From NCBI RefSeq assembly GCF_036370855.1, contig NC_088100.1:106870387-106934386 (forward strand): a stretch of 64,000 nucleotides of DNA, given 5' to 3'. The notes under the pieces were generated by a model. It saw nothing but the letters and a program-made list of their open reading frames with translations, was not told the DNA's origin and searched no databases. This stretch comes from Dromaius novaehollandiae (Eukaryota > Chordata > Aves > Casuariiformes > Dromaiidae). The number at the start of each line of letters is the position of its first letter. The first letter of the stretch is position 1. Positions 1 through 13,440 of this stretch are shown in pieces. The position numbers and the translations under genes were made by a program.

Positions 1-490
1 CTAATTTATTCACCTATAGACTTAAATCATGTTACATTAGTGTAAACAGCAAGCCAAAACTATACAGAATTTAGAGACTTATTCTTAAGTATTATTCACT
101 AACTAGATATACATAAAAGGGTTCATTCTGTACGTTCCTTGCTGGAGCAAGGAAAAAGGATGGCATACAACTATCTTTGCAACTCCAAATCTTAGGACTA
201 GCAACATAATCCCTGGAAAATCTAAGAGCATAGTAAACAGTGTAGGTCCAGTCTATATGTGACTGCCTCAGGGCAATTGTATTTCTGCTCTGATGCACCT
301 GCCCTTCAGAGATACCACATGTATCACCAGACAGCAGATACCGACACTGTTGAGGTAGGCCTCAAGAACTTCCACTTGCTCCCTCCTTGAAGGGGCTATT
401 ACAAAGCAAAACATTACAGAAGTTTGTAATGGGAAGAGCAGAAAGCGAGAGAAGATGCTAAAAATGAGGTAATCATTTGCCATTCTACCC

Positions 491-516
491 AAAAAAAAAA
501 AAAAAAAAAAAAAAAA
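491..516 (+). repeat. Poly-A run (26 A)
   Basis: An uninterrupted run of 26 A. It could be the tail of an old retrotransposed element or a simple repeat. No element body is recognisable on its 5' side. Confidence 0.9.
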
Positions 517-1803
517 TTGTAGCTTGCTCCTGTTTCACCTGCATGTTTTGCTTACCCTAGGTCTAGATTAGAACCACTCCAGGTGTCCTTTTGTGCATCT
601 ATCCAGTATCTATCAGGTTTTGGAGCATGGACAAATCAAGGTAAGTTCATAAACAGGTTTCCTAATTTATGTTTCCTGGCTGAAAAATCATACCACCTCC
701 AGTACAGCATCCTCCATGCCTCTCTCAGTATCTTTCACACCTCTGAGTTTGTATTCAGTCGCAAGTGCTGACAATAAGACTCAGTTTTTCTTTTGTTTGA
801 AATCCCATTTCTGAATACTGAATAGGTGTTTTCTAATTTCTGTGCAAGGGCATACCAAGGAGTGAACTGACTACAGGGATGGCACCTGCAATCGGAGACG
901 AGCAGGTATTTGTTATAAGAAGCACATCACCTCCATCATTTCAATTCAGGGCGTGATCATGATGAATACTTACATAATTGAAGAAAGTACTACATCTTTT
1001 TGCTTATTTATTTATATATGCCATTTAAGGGCTGACAAAGCGATTTGGGAGAACTTCACATTTTAAAATGAATTCTTTAAAAACAAGTCAATACCTACAA
1101 ACATGTGCACGACACATTAATGACATCTGCAGCAGAGTTATGAACACTAGTGAGAAATGCAGCCAGATCCTCAGGAGGTATTATATCTGTGGAGCTGTAT
1201 CAGTTTACATTAGCTGGGGGTGGAGGCCAAAGAATCCAATGACCTCTGAAATTTATCTGGTAATGTTAATACAATTTCTGTTGCAACAAAACATACTAAA
1301 AATAAACAAACACCCTTGCCAGGTGCTGTTTAAAACTGGAACGTTTACCAGTCTCAGCAGAGGCCAAAGACTGAGTGAACTAAAATCTTATTCATAAACA
1401 TAGGCTCTTAAAGTCAAGACTGAGGAGCACTGGGATTGAAGTAGAGAAGCTTCAACACTCAAGCCTTGAGAAGCAATGACAGGGTAAACATGCAGTGCTA
1501 GAGTTTTTTCTGAATTATTTCTGTGGATAAAAATGTGTTTTAGTCTTCATGTCTGTGAATCAAGTACCCCACAGTGGAATTTAATTCACACACAAATGTG
1601 GAGGGGAAAAAAAGGTAGTTCAACTGGATAGTTTTCACGCTTGAAAAAAGTAAGAATAAGGAGTATGAGTCCAGAACACTGAAAGCTTCCAATAAATGAC
1701 TCTTCCCATTCTTTGGCCCAATTTAACTCTGGGATGAATCTGTGAAGCTGTATGGGAGTATTTTATAAACTTAGATGAAAGCAAGATGTGGTTTTTATAT
1801 ACA

Positions 1804-1945
1804 CATTTATATAGAACATCTTGCACAGTGCTTTGCAAACAATGACTTAGATACTGGTAATGCATCAACTATGTAAGCAAATGTGGCAGCAACTCTATTT
1901 CAGTAAGAGCTGGCACAAAGTAGGTCCTATTTTACAGAGAAAGGA
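1804..1945 (+). repeat. Ancient SINE-like (MIR/CORE-type) fragment
   Basis: The stretch starts with CATTTATATAGAAC, continues with GTGCTTTGCAAACAATGA and ends with CCTATTTTACAGAGAAAGGA. The order recalls old amniote CORE-SINE/MIR and L3-tail consensus segments (ATTTATATAGC, GCTTTACAAACA, CCATTTTACAGATGAGGAAAC). The copy is heavily decayed and family assignment is tentative. Confidence 0.4.
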
Positions 1946-4900
1946 ATGTTGGCCAGGCCATCAGAAGAAGAATTATTCCCCAGTCTATTTCTGAAAGAGC
2001 CCTGGAATCTTAACTTCCTTCTGGATGCTGGCGGCACAAAGGAAGAAAAGACTCAGATTGCAGTCCCATCAGAAAGCCTGCAACAGAGGCATGCAAAATT
2101 TCATGCTGGATATAAGGATTCATGCATTTTATCCCATCATGCTTTGGGTACAAATGATGTCACCTAATATAGTTTCTGCCTAATAGCATTTTTATAAATA
2201 GTCATTAATTTTAGGTTTTAAGTATTTTACAAGTAATAATGGCAAGTGTTGAAATGTTTATATTCCCATCTGAACTTGAGATCACCCTACGTTAAGAATA
2301 CTTTGTCTTATGCCCTTTCTTTTTGTTATGAAATTTGTAGCAGCAGTTTTGCTTATAACAAGAAATTCCTGATCAACTTCTTTAGGAGAGAGAAAAACAC
2401 AAGAATTATGAATACTTATTTGTCTGTAGTTATCACAGTAGAAAGTAAAAAAGGGACTGACTGGGTTAATTGATGAGAACGCCACAAGATGGTGCTGGAC
2501 ATCTCATTGACACAGGTCCTTGAAACTCTTCAGTCTGTTGCTTAAGAATTCTTAGCATTCTATTTACTGTGACTAAACTTCTGTGCAGTTGAAGGAACAG
2601 TGGAAGTTTACACTGCATCTTGGCTCACTCTATGGGGATATTCAAACTGGCCAGCCTTTCACTGAGACTGGATAACAGGTTTTCCATTTTATATTGTTCT
2701 GAAAACATCATTGCTACTGATTCACACTTGTGCATCCCAAGGTGATTTTAGGGCAGGTCAGCATGTCTTTGCTCCTACTACGAAAAAGCCCCCTAAATTA
2801 ATACTGTTTTCCAAGCCAGGGGGATCACAGCAACCTGGGATGCTGACCTGACAGAGCAATTAAATTTTCATGGCAGTTATGATGCTTTTTGTTTTGAAAG
2901 AGAGACAGAAAAATTTTTACAAGTAGGAACTATGTAATTTCACTCAATTCAGCAAAATCTCTAGAGTGAGGAGAGAAGAAAAAAAAAGACAGGGGTTTAT
3001 TCATGCTTTCATAATGTTGATGAAGTTCAGATTTGGATTCTGACGTAACTGGCCTGTATTTTATAATGAGAAGCATCAGAAGTTTAGATGTGTTAATGTC
3101 CCCATCTGAGCTTGAGGAGCACATCATATCTTTAATTTGTAGTGTCTCTATGCCCCACCGGGTTTGTAGTCTCCTTCCCCACAGACAATGCTTCCTACAG
3201 TCTCTTTTTCCAGCTGCTATTCTGATTTGACAACCAGTCAACCTAGAACAACATAGCAGATACAGACTTCTAATATACTGAATCAGCTGCATCTCTTTAT
3301 TTGTTTATTTTTCTTACTGATAGAGATGAGTGGTTTCTCTGTCAACAAGGGTAGTGTGTCCAGATCCCCCTCTTACCTTCTGTATGCAATATGGTAGTCA
3401 TCTCTTTTCCTACTTTAGTTTTATACTTCTTTTATTTACCCCTCCCAAACTGTAAGTGTTTTTCATGCCATCCACTAAGCTATATGATGAAAGCAGGCTA
3501 ATGAACGTGACTTTTGTTTATAGTCACTCTAAGGCTTCTTTGTGTTAGTGCTGTTGTTAAATAGGAAAGCTTAAGTCCACTTGTTATCATTCACTGAAAA
3601 TATTGAAAGAAATTTTTATTTGTAAAATAAGAATGTTTTGCATTTATGAATAAAATTGTATACTGTGATCTCAGTGTTTTATGAAGGTAAGAATTCACTA
3701 TTATCTCAGATTGAAAGAGAAACTGAGAAATGGAATGCTCAAGTGAATTACAGAAAAATGAACTGAGTCCAAAGGTAGATGTCTGGATTTCTAACTGCCT
3801 TTCCATTCCTTTAACAACTTGCCCACACTACATTATATGAAGTGAGAGGTAGGTAGTATTTAACAGTCCATTTTATATAATACAATCAGCCAAAACTTCA
3901 ACAACAACAAAGCAGTATTTCTGGGTCAATTTTTAAATACAACTATGAAAATATTTTGCAGTCGCTTCTCCTTATAGGACAGTGGCTATAGATTCAGTAT
4001 TGCCTTGTCATTTTGTAGTAACAAATGTGATATTTTTGTTTTTAAAACCTATGATGTAAATGCAGTATCAATTAGACTAACTGCAAACAACAGATACTGG
4101 CAAAAATAGTTGTTCTTAAAAATGGTGTTGTATCACATTTTCCCAGTCATTATTCTATACACCCCTCACAGAGTTTAAGGTTGGCTTTCTTCTCTTTATC
4201 CTTCAATGTGGCTAGCAGAAAGCATTATCTGATTCTAAATGATAATGGAAACATATGTGGTAGATTGCTGCATAAGTAAAATTACTACTTTTATTTTTAA
4301 AAAATCTGCATTTTCCTAACCACATTCAAGTTTGGAATATCACTTGGATTGCAGCAGGTGCTTAATGGGAGCAAGAAACTTGGTGTTTACATGATGTTTT
4401 CTGTAGTGATTGGTTTCTGGAAAATGCAGTAGAACAGTCATGAGTGGAGAGTGATATAGTTACTGTAGCTTTTTGATAGGTGTATTCAGAATAAAATCTG
4501 TATTCTGAGTAATTCATAACCGTTTCACATTGTCTGTCACTGCCGCTATACTAGTGCGTTTTTGGATTCCCTTGCTCTAAAGGAATGTAGAGAGGCCTTA
4601 ATGAAAACGAAACTCACAGCCTAATATTTTGATCATCTCACTAGTCTCTCCATTATGTCACCCTTTCAACCACATAGCCAAAGTCAATGGGAGGAAAAAT
4701 CAAGGATATTGCATTACAAAATGCTACTTAATTTATTGTGACAATTTTTAAAGTGTTGTTATGATGCTTCCTAAACCGGCTTGGCTATTAGTAAAGAAGT
4801 AATGAAAACCTAATACTTGGAAACTTCCTAGCTTATCCTGCGGATGCCTAGAAGTACTGAGAAGCCATGTTGCCTTGTGATTTGAATGGGAATGGAATTT

Positions 4901-7663
4901 CATGGGAATGATCAAAGCAGCGACCATTCTGCCTGTCTTGTCCTATGGCATCAGGGAAGGAAGAACAAGAGATGCAGAACAGACTCCGCTTTTGTGGCTT
5001 GGTTTACTATTGCCTTGAAGCATGTGGATTTGCTTATAGGTAAGCAAAGCAGGTAAAAACCCTGCAGATTTTATGCTTCCCTGACACACACAGCTGGGAT
5101 ATAGAGTCACTTTCTGCCACCTTACTTGATGCCTAACTAACGATCCTTGCTTGGCTGGTTGTCCTAGTGCAATTGTTTATGCACCTCTCTTGGGCAAAGC
5201 AAGCTATGTATTTTCTACTGTTATGAGTGGATATGCTCTGTGAACCAGCTTTTTGAGTGCACGCTTGAATCTTTGTGGCAAGTTTCACAAAAATTAGGGG
5301 AGCTTTGGTTAGAAACTGTCACAAATTATCTGGAACAATCATTGGGAGTGTATAAATTCTCATTTGTGTGCCTTAAAGGAATAAGGATACTACTACTTAA
5401 TTCTGGGGGTATTGTTGTTCCAGATAAAGTACACCATCACAGTACTGACTTCAGACTTGGCTTAGCACAGTATAATACATGGCTTGGAGCAGTCATTGAA
5501 AACTCTTTGTCAATAGTGTGGCAAAGGCTAATGTAAATAAAGGAAGATCAAAGTAAACTTTGAAGTAAGAATGGAGCCTGACATAGCCTAACAAGACGTA
5601 CTGTACTTAGGCATAACCCAACAAACTGGAAATATTTCATTCTTAATTTCCTGTCCAAAATACCAGCCTTAAGCTCTGGGTTTTTTTGTTATTATTATAC
5701 ATTTTGTTTCTCACTGCCATCAAACGGAATCTGTCTAGAGACCAATTTTACAAACTTTCAGTAAAGATATTGACTACATTTTCTTTTTGTGAACATTGTT
5801 GACAGCCTTTTACCACATATCAGATCAGTGCAGTTTGCCAGCTCCACCAGTGCAAGATGGATGCTGTCAGTGCCGCTGCAACACTGCCATGCAGCAAACA
5901 AAGAGCGCAACAGGGGCCTAGGAGAAGGTGTCAGGCTATAACCACATGAAGGAAAGGGTACAAGGAGTCTCCTTTCATTCATCTCCACTTTTATCTTGCT
6001 GTACAACCTCTCATAAAAACTATGGAACCAGGCATGCTGAGTTCCGTTTTCCAGATCTGACAAACATAACTAATAAAGGGTTAGCTTATGGTTCCAGGCT
6101 TGCATGTCTATGCAGGCTGTTAAGGGAAGCAACACCCTTCGTTCATAACCACACAGGTCTTCATAGTGCTCTGTCTCCTGCACTGGAAGCTGTTTGGCGG
6201 CAGTCCTTCCTCCACTGTGGCTCCCCAGGGCATACAGATGGGGCCTTTTCTCAGCCATTTTTTTCCACAGAAGAAGATGGATTAGTGTTAGCTGCAGAAA
6301 AATCTGCATCTACTGTAAGTGCATGCCACCTCTTGCACACAACCACACCTAAAGGCAGTCTCCCAATCCAAGTGTCTTCTAACTGACATGTAATGCAGCT
6401 AATCAACCACTGGGCTATAGCAATGAGCTAGAGAGAAGGCAGAATAATTCTAGGTGAATTGTGTCTACTGGAGACAAGGCTGAGCAAGAAACTCCAAATC
6501 TTGATTTGAATTTCTCCAGAATGCTTGTGTATTCACATCCTATGGGTTAATTGACATCTTTTATTGCTCTATGACGGACAAGATTCAAGTGACTTTGATT
6601 TACTTGTCGAGCACCATTGATAGTGAAATCTGATAGTTTCCTACTCTCTGCACAGGCCTGGCTCCCTCCTCACCTCCTTTGGTGGTATGAAAGTGGCAGG
6701 GACCTCCTGTCCTGCTTGTTCCTGGAATCCCTGAGGGACATGGCATGGAGGAGCAGTGCGACTGCTCTAATCAGAGCAAGAGGGCAAACAGCAGACTGAC
6801 AGAAACCTGCCTTCCCTCCTGGCTGCCATTCCAGCCATGAGGAGAAGGCACAAGGTAGCAGAAAGCTCCTTATGCTCCCACAACATTGCTTGGGTGCAGT
6901 CAGCTTAACACCTGGAATTCAAGACCCCATTTTGAACTGTTCTTGTGTGTAACATGAGGAAAATCAACATGAGAAAAGCTCTAGATCTAAGTGATCTCCA
7001 GCAGATCAGCTATAGCATAAACACTGACATTTCCAAACAGACATGGACCCTTGTGGAGATTAAAATAAATCCTAGAGTATTTTATTCTAGCTATAATCCT
7101 AAATAACAACAGATCTGGATGTGCTGTATGATATTAAATAACTCCTCCCTCACTTTTTGTTTTGCCTATGTCAAAGACCATCACAAGCTTCCACAGTCAG
7201 GTACTCAGGAATAAGGAAATACTTGAATGTCAGCTGTTTCATTCTTACAGAGAAGGTCTGCCCCCTTAGGAAAAACACACAGTGGAGTTACAGCTAGCCA
7301 CCATGTACCACTAGCTGGCTTAATCTTACTACACGCTCTCCTCTAGAAAAAAACTACACCCAACTGTGCAATCTCAAGGCCTGACTCAAAACTACGATTG
7401 CTAAGTCAGTGCTTTCATTATTACAGGTTCTTGGTGGAAATATAAACCGCGAGAGCAGAGAGCTTGCATGGTTTGTGCAGCTCAGCAGAATGTACAGACT
7501 ATTTAGCTTGGATGTATTGTAATGACACTTGAGCATGCACTTCAAGAATAGATAGCTTTTGACATTGTTGGCGCTTATATAACAATTATAGCCCCTGTTA
7601 CGCAGTGTATTTGGAAAAAGTCTTTTTCAAAGGCATCTACCTTTGCAACGCGAGTTGTTTCTT

Positions 7664-7990
7664 TATCATCTCTCTGCCTTAAGGGGTGTGGTATGATTGG
7701 TATATCACTGCTTGTAGGAAGCCAGGCTCTGGGGATGCAGCTGTGTTGCCAGAAAGTCTGCATGCTATAGACATATCTTTTGTGCGCTGCCAGTAAGTTG
7801 TGGCTGTGACTATACCCCTAAGAGTTCCTGAAAGGGTTTGGACTGTAGGTGTATCTCTGTGCTGCCAGAAAGCCTGTGGTTGTGGATCTCTCTCTATAGG
7901 GCTGAAAAGTTGTGGGCTGCTGATGTAGCAGCATGTGCTATAATAAAGCCTGTATGTAGTAAGTGTATCTCTCTCTTCTGCTAAAGGCCT
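7664..7990 (+). repeat. Degenerate minisatellite, about 38-bp period, about nine units
   Basis: A core resembling TGCTGCCAGAAAGCCTGTGG recurs at intervals of about 33-42 bases. Aligned core starts are near 7676, 7709, 7747, 7788, 7825, 7863, 7899, 7936 and 7979. Each core is usually preceded by a pyrimidine-rich GTATCTCT-like segment and followed by GTGG/TGTG. Units are diverged, so the array is old. Because the period is not a multiple of three, open frames crossing it show the same peptide pieces (FWQH..) in different frames; none is regarded as a gene. Confidence 0.75.
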
Positions 7991-10900
7991 TTGGGCAATT
8001 TCAGAGCTATTTGTCTCCACAGCATTTAGGACACATGCTGCTTTATTTGCCTTAGCGTATCTACATGGTAATAAAGTTCTAGGTGTGATAACACATTTGT
8101 GCCAAATTACTCACTGTATTAGCGTATGTGCCATCCCTCTGAAGATCTCCAAATGATTTAAAATTGTTAATTAAGCTTCCTACACCTGAGACAAGTAAGT
8201 ATTATTATGCCTATTTTACAGAAGCGTGTTGCCATGTTTACTGGAAGCCCCGTGTTCTGCCTGCCGATGGTGTATTTAAAGGACAGGTTCCTAGATATCT
8301 CTTAACCAGGCATGACACTGACCTAAATAACAGCAAATAATGACTCTTCAGTTGAAGTTGCAGGCAAAAGGAGCTTAGCTGGCATGTAGAGAGCACACAT
8401 AGGGAATATCATATTTATTCATTTTCCTGCGTTCAGGAACTGCAGCTTCTGCTTCAAGAACAAGTTCCAAATGCATACTCTTGCTCCAAAGCTTGGGCAG
8501 TTTGAATGGACCTAAATACTGACTTCAATATGACTTTGTAGCACAATGCAGTGATGTGTACTATGTGCATTCCCAAACAAGTGAGTTATCCTGCAGGACA
8601 TGCCGTACAAGTACATAACAAGGATTCCATCCAAATCTTTGTATTTCTGCCTGCTGTGTATTTCCCCCGAACAGTTAATTGGCTCTAAGGATGCAGTCTA
8701 GACATCACTTTCCCTTTCATTCTGAAGCTAAAAATAAGGAAGTGCGAAAAGATACCAAACCCAGACAGATGTGTAACAGACTAAAATTTTCAGAAGATTA
8801 TGGGGATTCTGCTTTTCATGTTCACACGTTCTGTGAACAAAATATCTTTGATGACTTATTACAGTTGCACTTCATTTTGTCCTTTGCACGGGAAGAAATA
8901 CTGATTGTCTCATTCAGCAGTAAAATAAAGCTGATTACATTTTTCTCTGAATGCTCAAAAAATACAGATACAGATATGTGTTTAGCCATGAAATTAATCT
9001 GATCATGTGCCCAGATGAAAACTCAGATTCCAAATACTCATCTGGATTCTGGAACAAACTCAGCACCTTGGGCTCATCACTAATGGAAAGAACGTTACAC
9101 AGAAGCATGACTTCATGGTCATCAGGCCTTGAAAATGTACATGCAAAATGTCCATGACAATATTCATTCTATCAGTTTTGGAATCTGCTAAAAATAAGAG
9201 CCAAATGATGAAGCAGAGTATCTGCAGTGAGAAGACGCCCTGTGCCAATAAGTCCAGGATACTAGCCTTTGGCTCACAAATCTGAATAATTTTCTGACCA
9301 TATAGTCTAACTTGAATCATGCAGATCCTATAAAAATGTAAGAGAAGCAGAAGATGTCATTTGCTTCCTTAGGATCAAACCCTACCTCTTAAAAACAATA
9401 CCGAATGTTACATATAACATGTTTATGGCTGGTTTTCTTCCCATTGAAATAAATATAGAAAAGCAGCCATTCCTATTAGATGGAATCATAAGTGCTGGGG
9501 AGTCTCTAGATGCTTTGATTTTTATTTCTTCTGTTGTCTTTCCTCCCCCAGGTTACTGTTCTCTGTTTTTGTAATGAAATCTGTAATATGAATTTGTTAC
9601 TAATACAATTAGTTGTGATAACTATAGGAAATGGAGCCATTTTCCCTATATAACTGGGTGAATATTCCAAGAAGCTTTTGCATAAATATTTGCTGATTTG
9701 AATGTTTGAATTGATATGCTTCAGGCACAGCTGTTAAGTATGCAACTGCACTAAATTTCACAAGCTGGAGGAGCCCAGGAGGTGGGTTATGGAGAAAGAG
9801 AGTGAACAATTTTTTTTGTAGTACTCATGGCTAAGTGACAGCTTCATTTCATTTCTCGCACCAAAGGTCTGGATGAACCATGCTATCCCACTGGCTTGCT
9901 CTGAATGGATTTCTGTGCATTTTGTAGTTCCTCTTTCTAAGCACTCCAGTAAACGAATTTACTGGCAACATCATGTGATAACAATGGAATTGTAGGCAAA
10001 TATTGCAAAAGGATTTGTGAAAGGTTTGTTTTTTGAATATGCAGCCCTGAGGATTTACATTGCAAAGCTAGTTCCAAGAGCTGCATTCCTCCCATCAGAG
10101 AGCAGAGCAATGACTTGTGAGCTATGTGTTAAGACAGCTTGAGTTGAGACATGCAAAAATCCCATGAAGCGTTGATTCTCCTTACCTTGCACAGACACTT
10201 GTTCAGGCAAATGGGGGGAGCCTCAGCTCCACCTTCAGTTGCCTCAACAAACAAAGCTACTTCTACCTCACTGACCCTACAGAGAAAAGCTGGCATCAGT
10301 CCCAAACCAATTCCTGCTCTCCTGAAGCAATTCTGCTATGGATGACCTGCCAGTTGAGCTGGATGGCAGGATAAGCATTAAGTGCCAGGTTGCAATGCTC
10401 TTCCCTCAGGCAACAACCAGTGAAACAAGAGTGAAACTGGGGTGAGAACCTTGGGGCTGAAGTGGAGCTGGTTTGGGGTTTTTTGACCCAGTGAATAGGG
10501 GAGAGCCTCCGAAAAAAGATAATGTCCCAGTACTAGTAGGAGAGCCTGCAGCCTGTCCCATACGCTAAGAGAACGCTGTTCCAAGTCATCTGCGAGACAT
10601 AGTAGGGAACAGTGTGGGAGACAAGGGAGAGGAAATAGTTTGGAGTATAGTGAAGAGCACCAGGTGATAGCTGGAGAAGCTCAGACTTGCTCTTCTTTCC
10701 CAAACTTGCTGCTCCATCTGCTCTGGCAATTTCCAAGCACTCCCAGTGCAGTATCAGTTCTTGCAGCTGTGTTTGTGGTGGATGAATCCCTCTCTTTAGA
10801 ATATTTGTAATCAGCTGCAATTTTGATGTGCTGCCAATTTTTTTTTTCAATAATTTAACCAAGAGTAAGGAAATAGTAAGTTTTCAATCATTTATACTGT

Positions 10901-13260
10901 GGCAAGACCTGAAGAGAAACTCGCAGAACAAAAAAGAGGTACTTTCCTGTGCTAATTGTTTTCTGCCAACCAGATTTCAAAGCATAAGACAAATAATAAA
11001 GGTGTTGAAGCTTCTCAGAAAAGGTGTCAGGAACCTTTTACAGGATGAAGTGTAAGGTAGCCCAGCAACAGGGATCACTGTGAGTTACCTTCCTCTATAA
11101 AGCTGATGGCTGAATTTGGCCCATGTGGATCAAACAAACTAATAGAAGGTGTCAAAGGAAATTCAACCCTACATAAATAAAATAAAGATGCAAAGCTCTC
11201 AAAGGCAAAAATCCTTTTGTAAGAAAAATCTTCTTTCACAATAGTGATCTTAGCCTTCCTGTCCTCTTGTCCCAGCAAGGTGTCTGTGGAAAGACCCAGG
11301 AAGCTGCTCTCTTTCTGTGTCCCCCTACTGCCTTTAGGTATAGTTCACAGCAGTTGACAGTGCATCAGAAATTTATTAGCAGTTTTACATTGCATCATCC
11401 CAGACAACCACTGGCATGAAAGCTACTGTTAGTCCAACTGGTATGACGTTGGTTTTCTTCTAGCCCAAAAGTATGTCTAAAACTATTCAATCAGCACTTT
11501 TTGTAGTGTATGTACTCACATTATATATATAATGATTAGTCTAGAGAGAATGCATCAAGAAAGGCTGTTCCTCACCCTCATCCATGTATTATCAATTACC
11601 ATCTATAGAAAAGCTTGCCTGGGCATGACCTGACTACATTAGCTTAGTGAGGTGTTTTCTCAGGAAAATAAAGAGATTATTTATCCAGAGATTAGGGAGC
11701 TTGATTTAACCTCCTTTTGAAGGACAGACTGTTTAATGACACAGCATTCTCCTAACAATACCACACAGCTGTATTTGTCATGCTGGACTTGCAGCTGAAC
11801 CTCCTGACTCAGACGTGTGGGTAATACTAACTGCTTCCCACTAAGAAAGCAGGGTTGGAGGGAGAGTAATACCTTCTAAAGACAGTGTAGGTTGCAGGTT
11901 TTTTTGTTTTTGTTTTTTTTTTTGAATAAGTCTACTTTTTTTAACAACTTTTTTCTTTAACTGAATAATTAGACAGGCATAATCACTCCTGCAGATGCAT
12001 GAAAATACTTCTTACCAGGGAATAAGCTGTAGGTTGTAAAAATATTTCCACCTTACAACTGTTTTTTTATTTGTTTGTTCTAGTCTTTCAATTCTACCAA
12101 TGTAGTTAAAGCATCTTCATCTCAGAAAGGTTTTAATTTTTGGTGGCCAGCTCACTGAAGTCAGCTAGCATGTTTGTAAATTCTGGTTTAAACATTTATA
12201 AACATTTGTTTACTGGATACCATCAGTTAACTCAGCCCCAGCTCCAGCATGGTGATATTTTTATAGTGAGAAAGTAGTTATTTTCACTTTATGTGATGTT
12301 TATTTTGACAATTCTCCTTGTGCCCTTCCCAAGATGTTCACTCCAGGGCACCTTCACAAATGTTTGCTGCACAAAACAGGTGGCTGAAGTCCAAACACAG
12401 AAAGCATTGCAGTAAGCTTTCATTTCAAACCCAGTCTCAGGATAGCTGGGATTTTAAAGAGGCAAGCACATTTTTCTTAACATTTTTTTCCCTTAATTGT
12501 CTATAATTTGTCATTTTGTTTGTTTGTTTCTCAAGGATTGTTACTAGAGAACGACAAATGAATAAAATGCAGTGTGGTTTGAAGCAGATTGACTGCCAAT
12601 TAAACTTAAAAAAATCTGTAATAAATCAAAGAGTCATCTGACATTCACAGGAAAAATGTGGGATGTACAGTAGGAAGGGAAAGTACACCATGGAAAGGGT
12701 TGCTGCGGCACGCCCCATTCTCTGACTGTGCCTGCTGGAGACAGAACACCGGGCTTACATCTCAGCAAGCACAGCCGCTCCCACGTAGGAAACTGTTTCG
12801 TGAATATTTCATAGTAGGGAAGGAAAGAGGACAGTTCATAGTTCACACCTAAGGTATTGCCAGAAGAAAGGTTGAGAAAGAAAAAAATAATAAAAACTAC
12901 CTCTGGATATATTTCTATACCATATTGACAGATGTCACAAAAGGTTTCAGAGAGCCAAGCTAAAGTCATTAGTGACTGTGAAAAAGTGAAGATAGTAGGG
13001 CATGAAGAAAAATGTATTCTCTCTTAATTATACTGTGGACTTTTTCTCTTGGGTTCTCTCTTGCTATTAATGCTTCACAGTTAATTAGCTGCTGTCTCCT
13101 TCAAAGCAATTCTGCAATATTAATTAATATAACATTGTTAACCTATCCATATCCTGCCAAGTGGCTTGAGGTATTGCACGAACGGTTAAAAACAAACAAC
13201 AATTAAAACAGACCCATTATATATTCAAGGTTTTTTAAATTGAAATAGAATGTTCAGCCT
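7991..13260. other. Intergenic region, no gene recognised
   Basis: No recognisable gene. A MIR-like core lies at 8201-8224. Pyrimidine-rich simple sequence with T runs lies near 11900-11960. Open frames of about 110 codons at 8679-9002 (plus) and 10533-10862 (minus) have no recognisable domain and are expected by chance at this base composition. Confidence 0.6.
8201..8224 (+). repeat. MIR/CORE-SINE-like core fragment
   Basis: ATTATTATGCCTATTTTACA followed by GAAG matches the conserved core of MIR-type SINEs (ATTATCCCCATTTTACAGATG). Only this short part is convincing. Confidence 0.4.
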
Positions 13261-13440
13261 TACAAACATAGAGATAGGATCCCTGCCTGTAGGAGATTAT
13301 ATGCAGGCATGTTGAAAGCAATTTAGAAATGCAGGTCCAAATCCTGAGATACTGTCTCAGGTAAAGTCTTAAGTCCTGATTCAGCGAGCCTTTTAAAGTC
13401 ATACTTCTCAAAATGTGACTAGTCGCACAGAAATAATTTA
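13261..13440 (+). repeat. Cluster of ancient sauropsid repeat fragments
   Basis: TACAAACATAGAGATAGGAT with CCCTGCCTGTAGGAGATTAT (13261-13300) resembles an old amniote repeat tail (ACAAACACAGA, AGTCCCTGCCC, GAGCTTACAATC). It is followed by AAATCCTGAGATACTGTCTCAG and by GTCCTGATTCAGCGAGCC through GTGACTAGTC, which resemble the arms of old palindromic MITEs found in birds, crocodilians and turtles. Identification is from memory of consensus phrases. Confidence 0.35.

Larger units (their letters stand above)
1..7663. other. Intergenic region, no gene recognised
   Basis: The sequence is AT-rich with stop codons in all frames. The longest open frame (152 codons, 5928-6386, plus strand) has no recognisable domain and lacks coding-like composition. 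A poly-A run lies at 491-516 and an old SINE-like fragment at 1804-1945. Nothing else is identifiable. Confidence 0.6.

Noticed and set aside
5928..6386. 152-codon plus-strand open frame
   Set aside because: No recognisable motif, mixed composition, no splice or promoter context. It is compatible with chance in 64 kb read in six frames.
7679..8020. 113-codon minus-strand frame with recurring FWQH-like words
   Set aside because: The recurrence is the 38-bp minisatellite read in shifting frames, not a repeat protein; the period is not a multiple of three.
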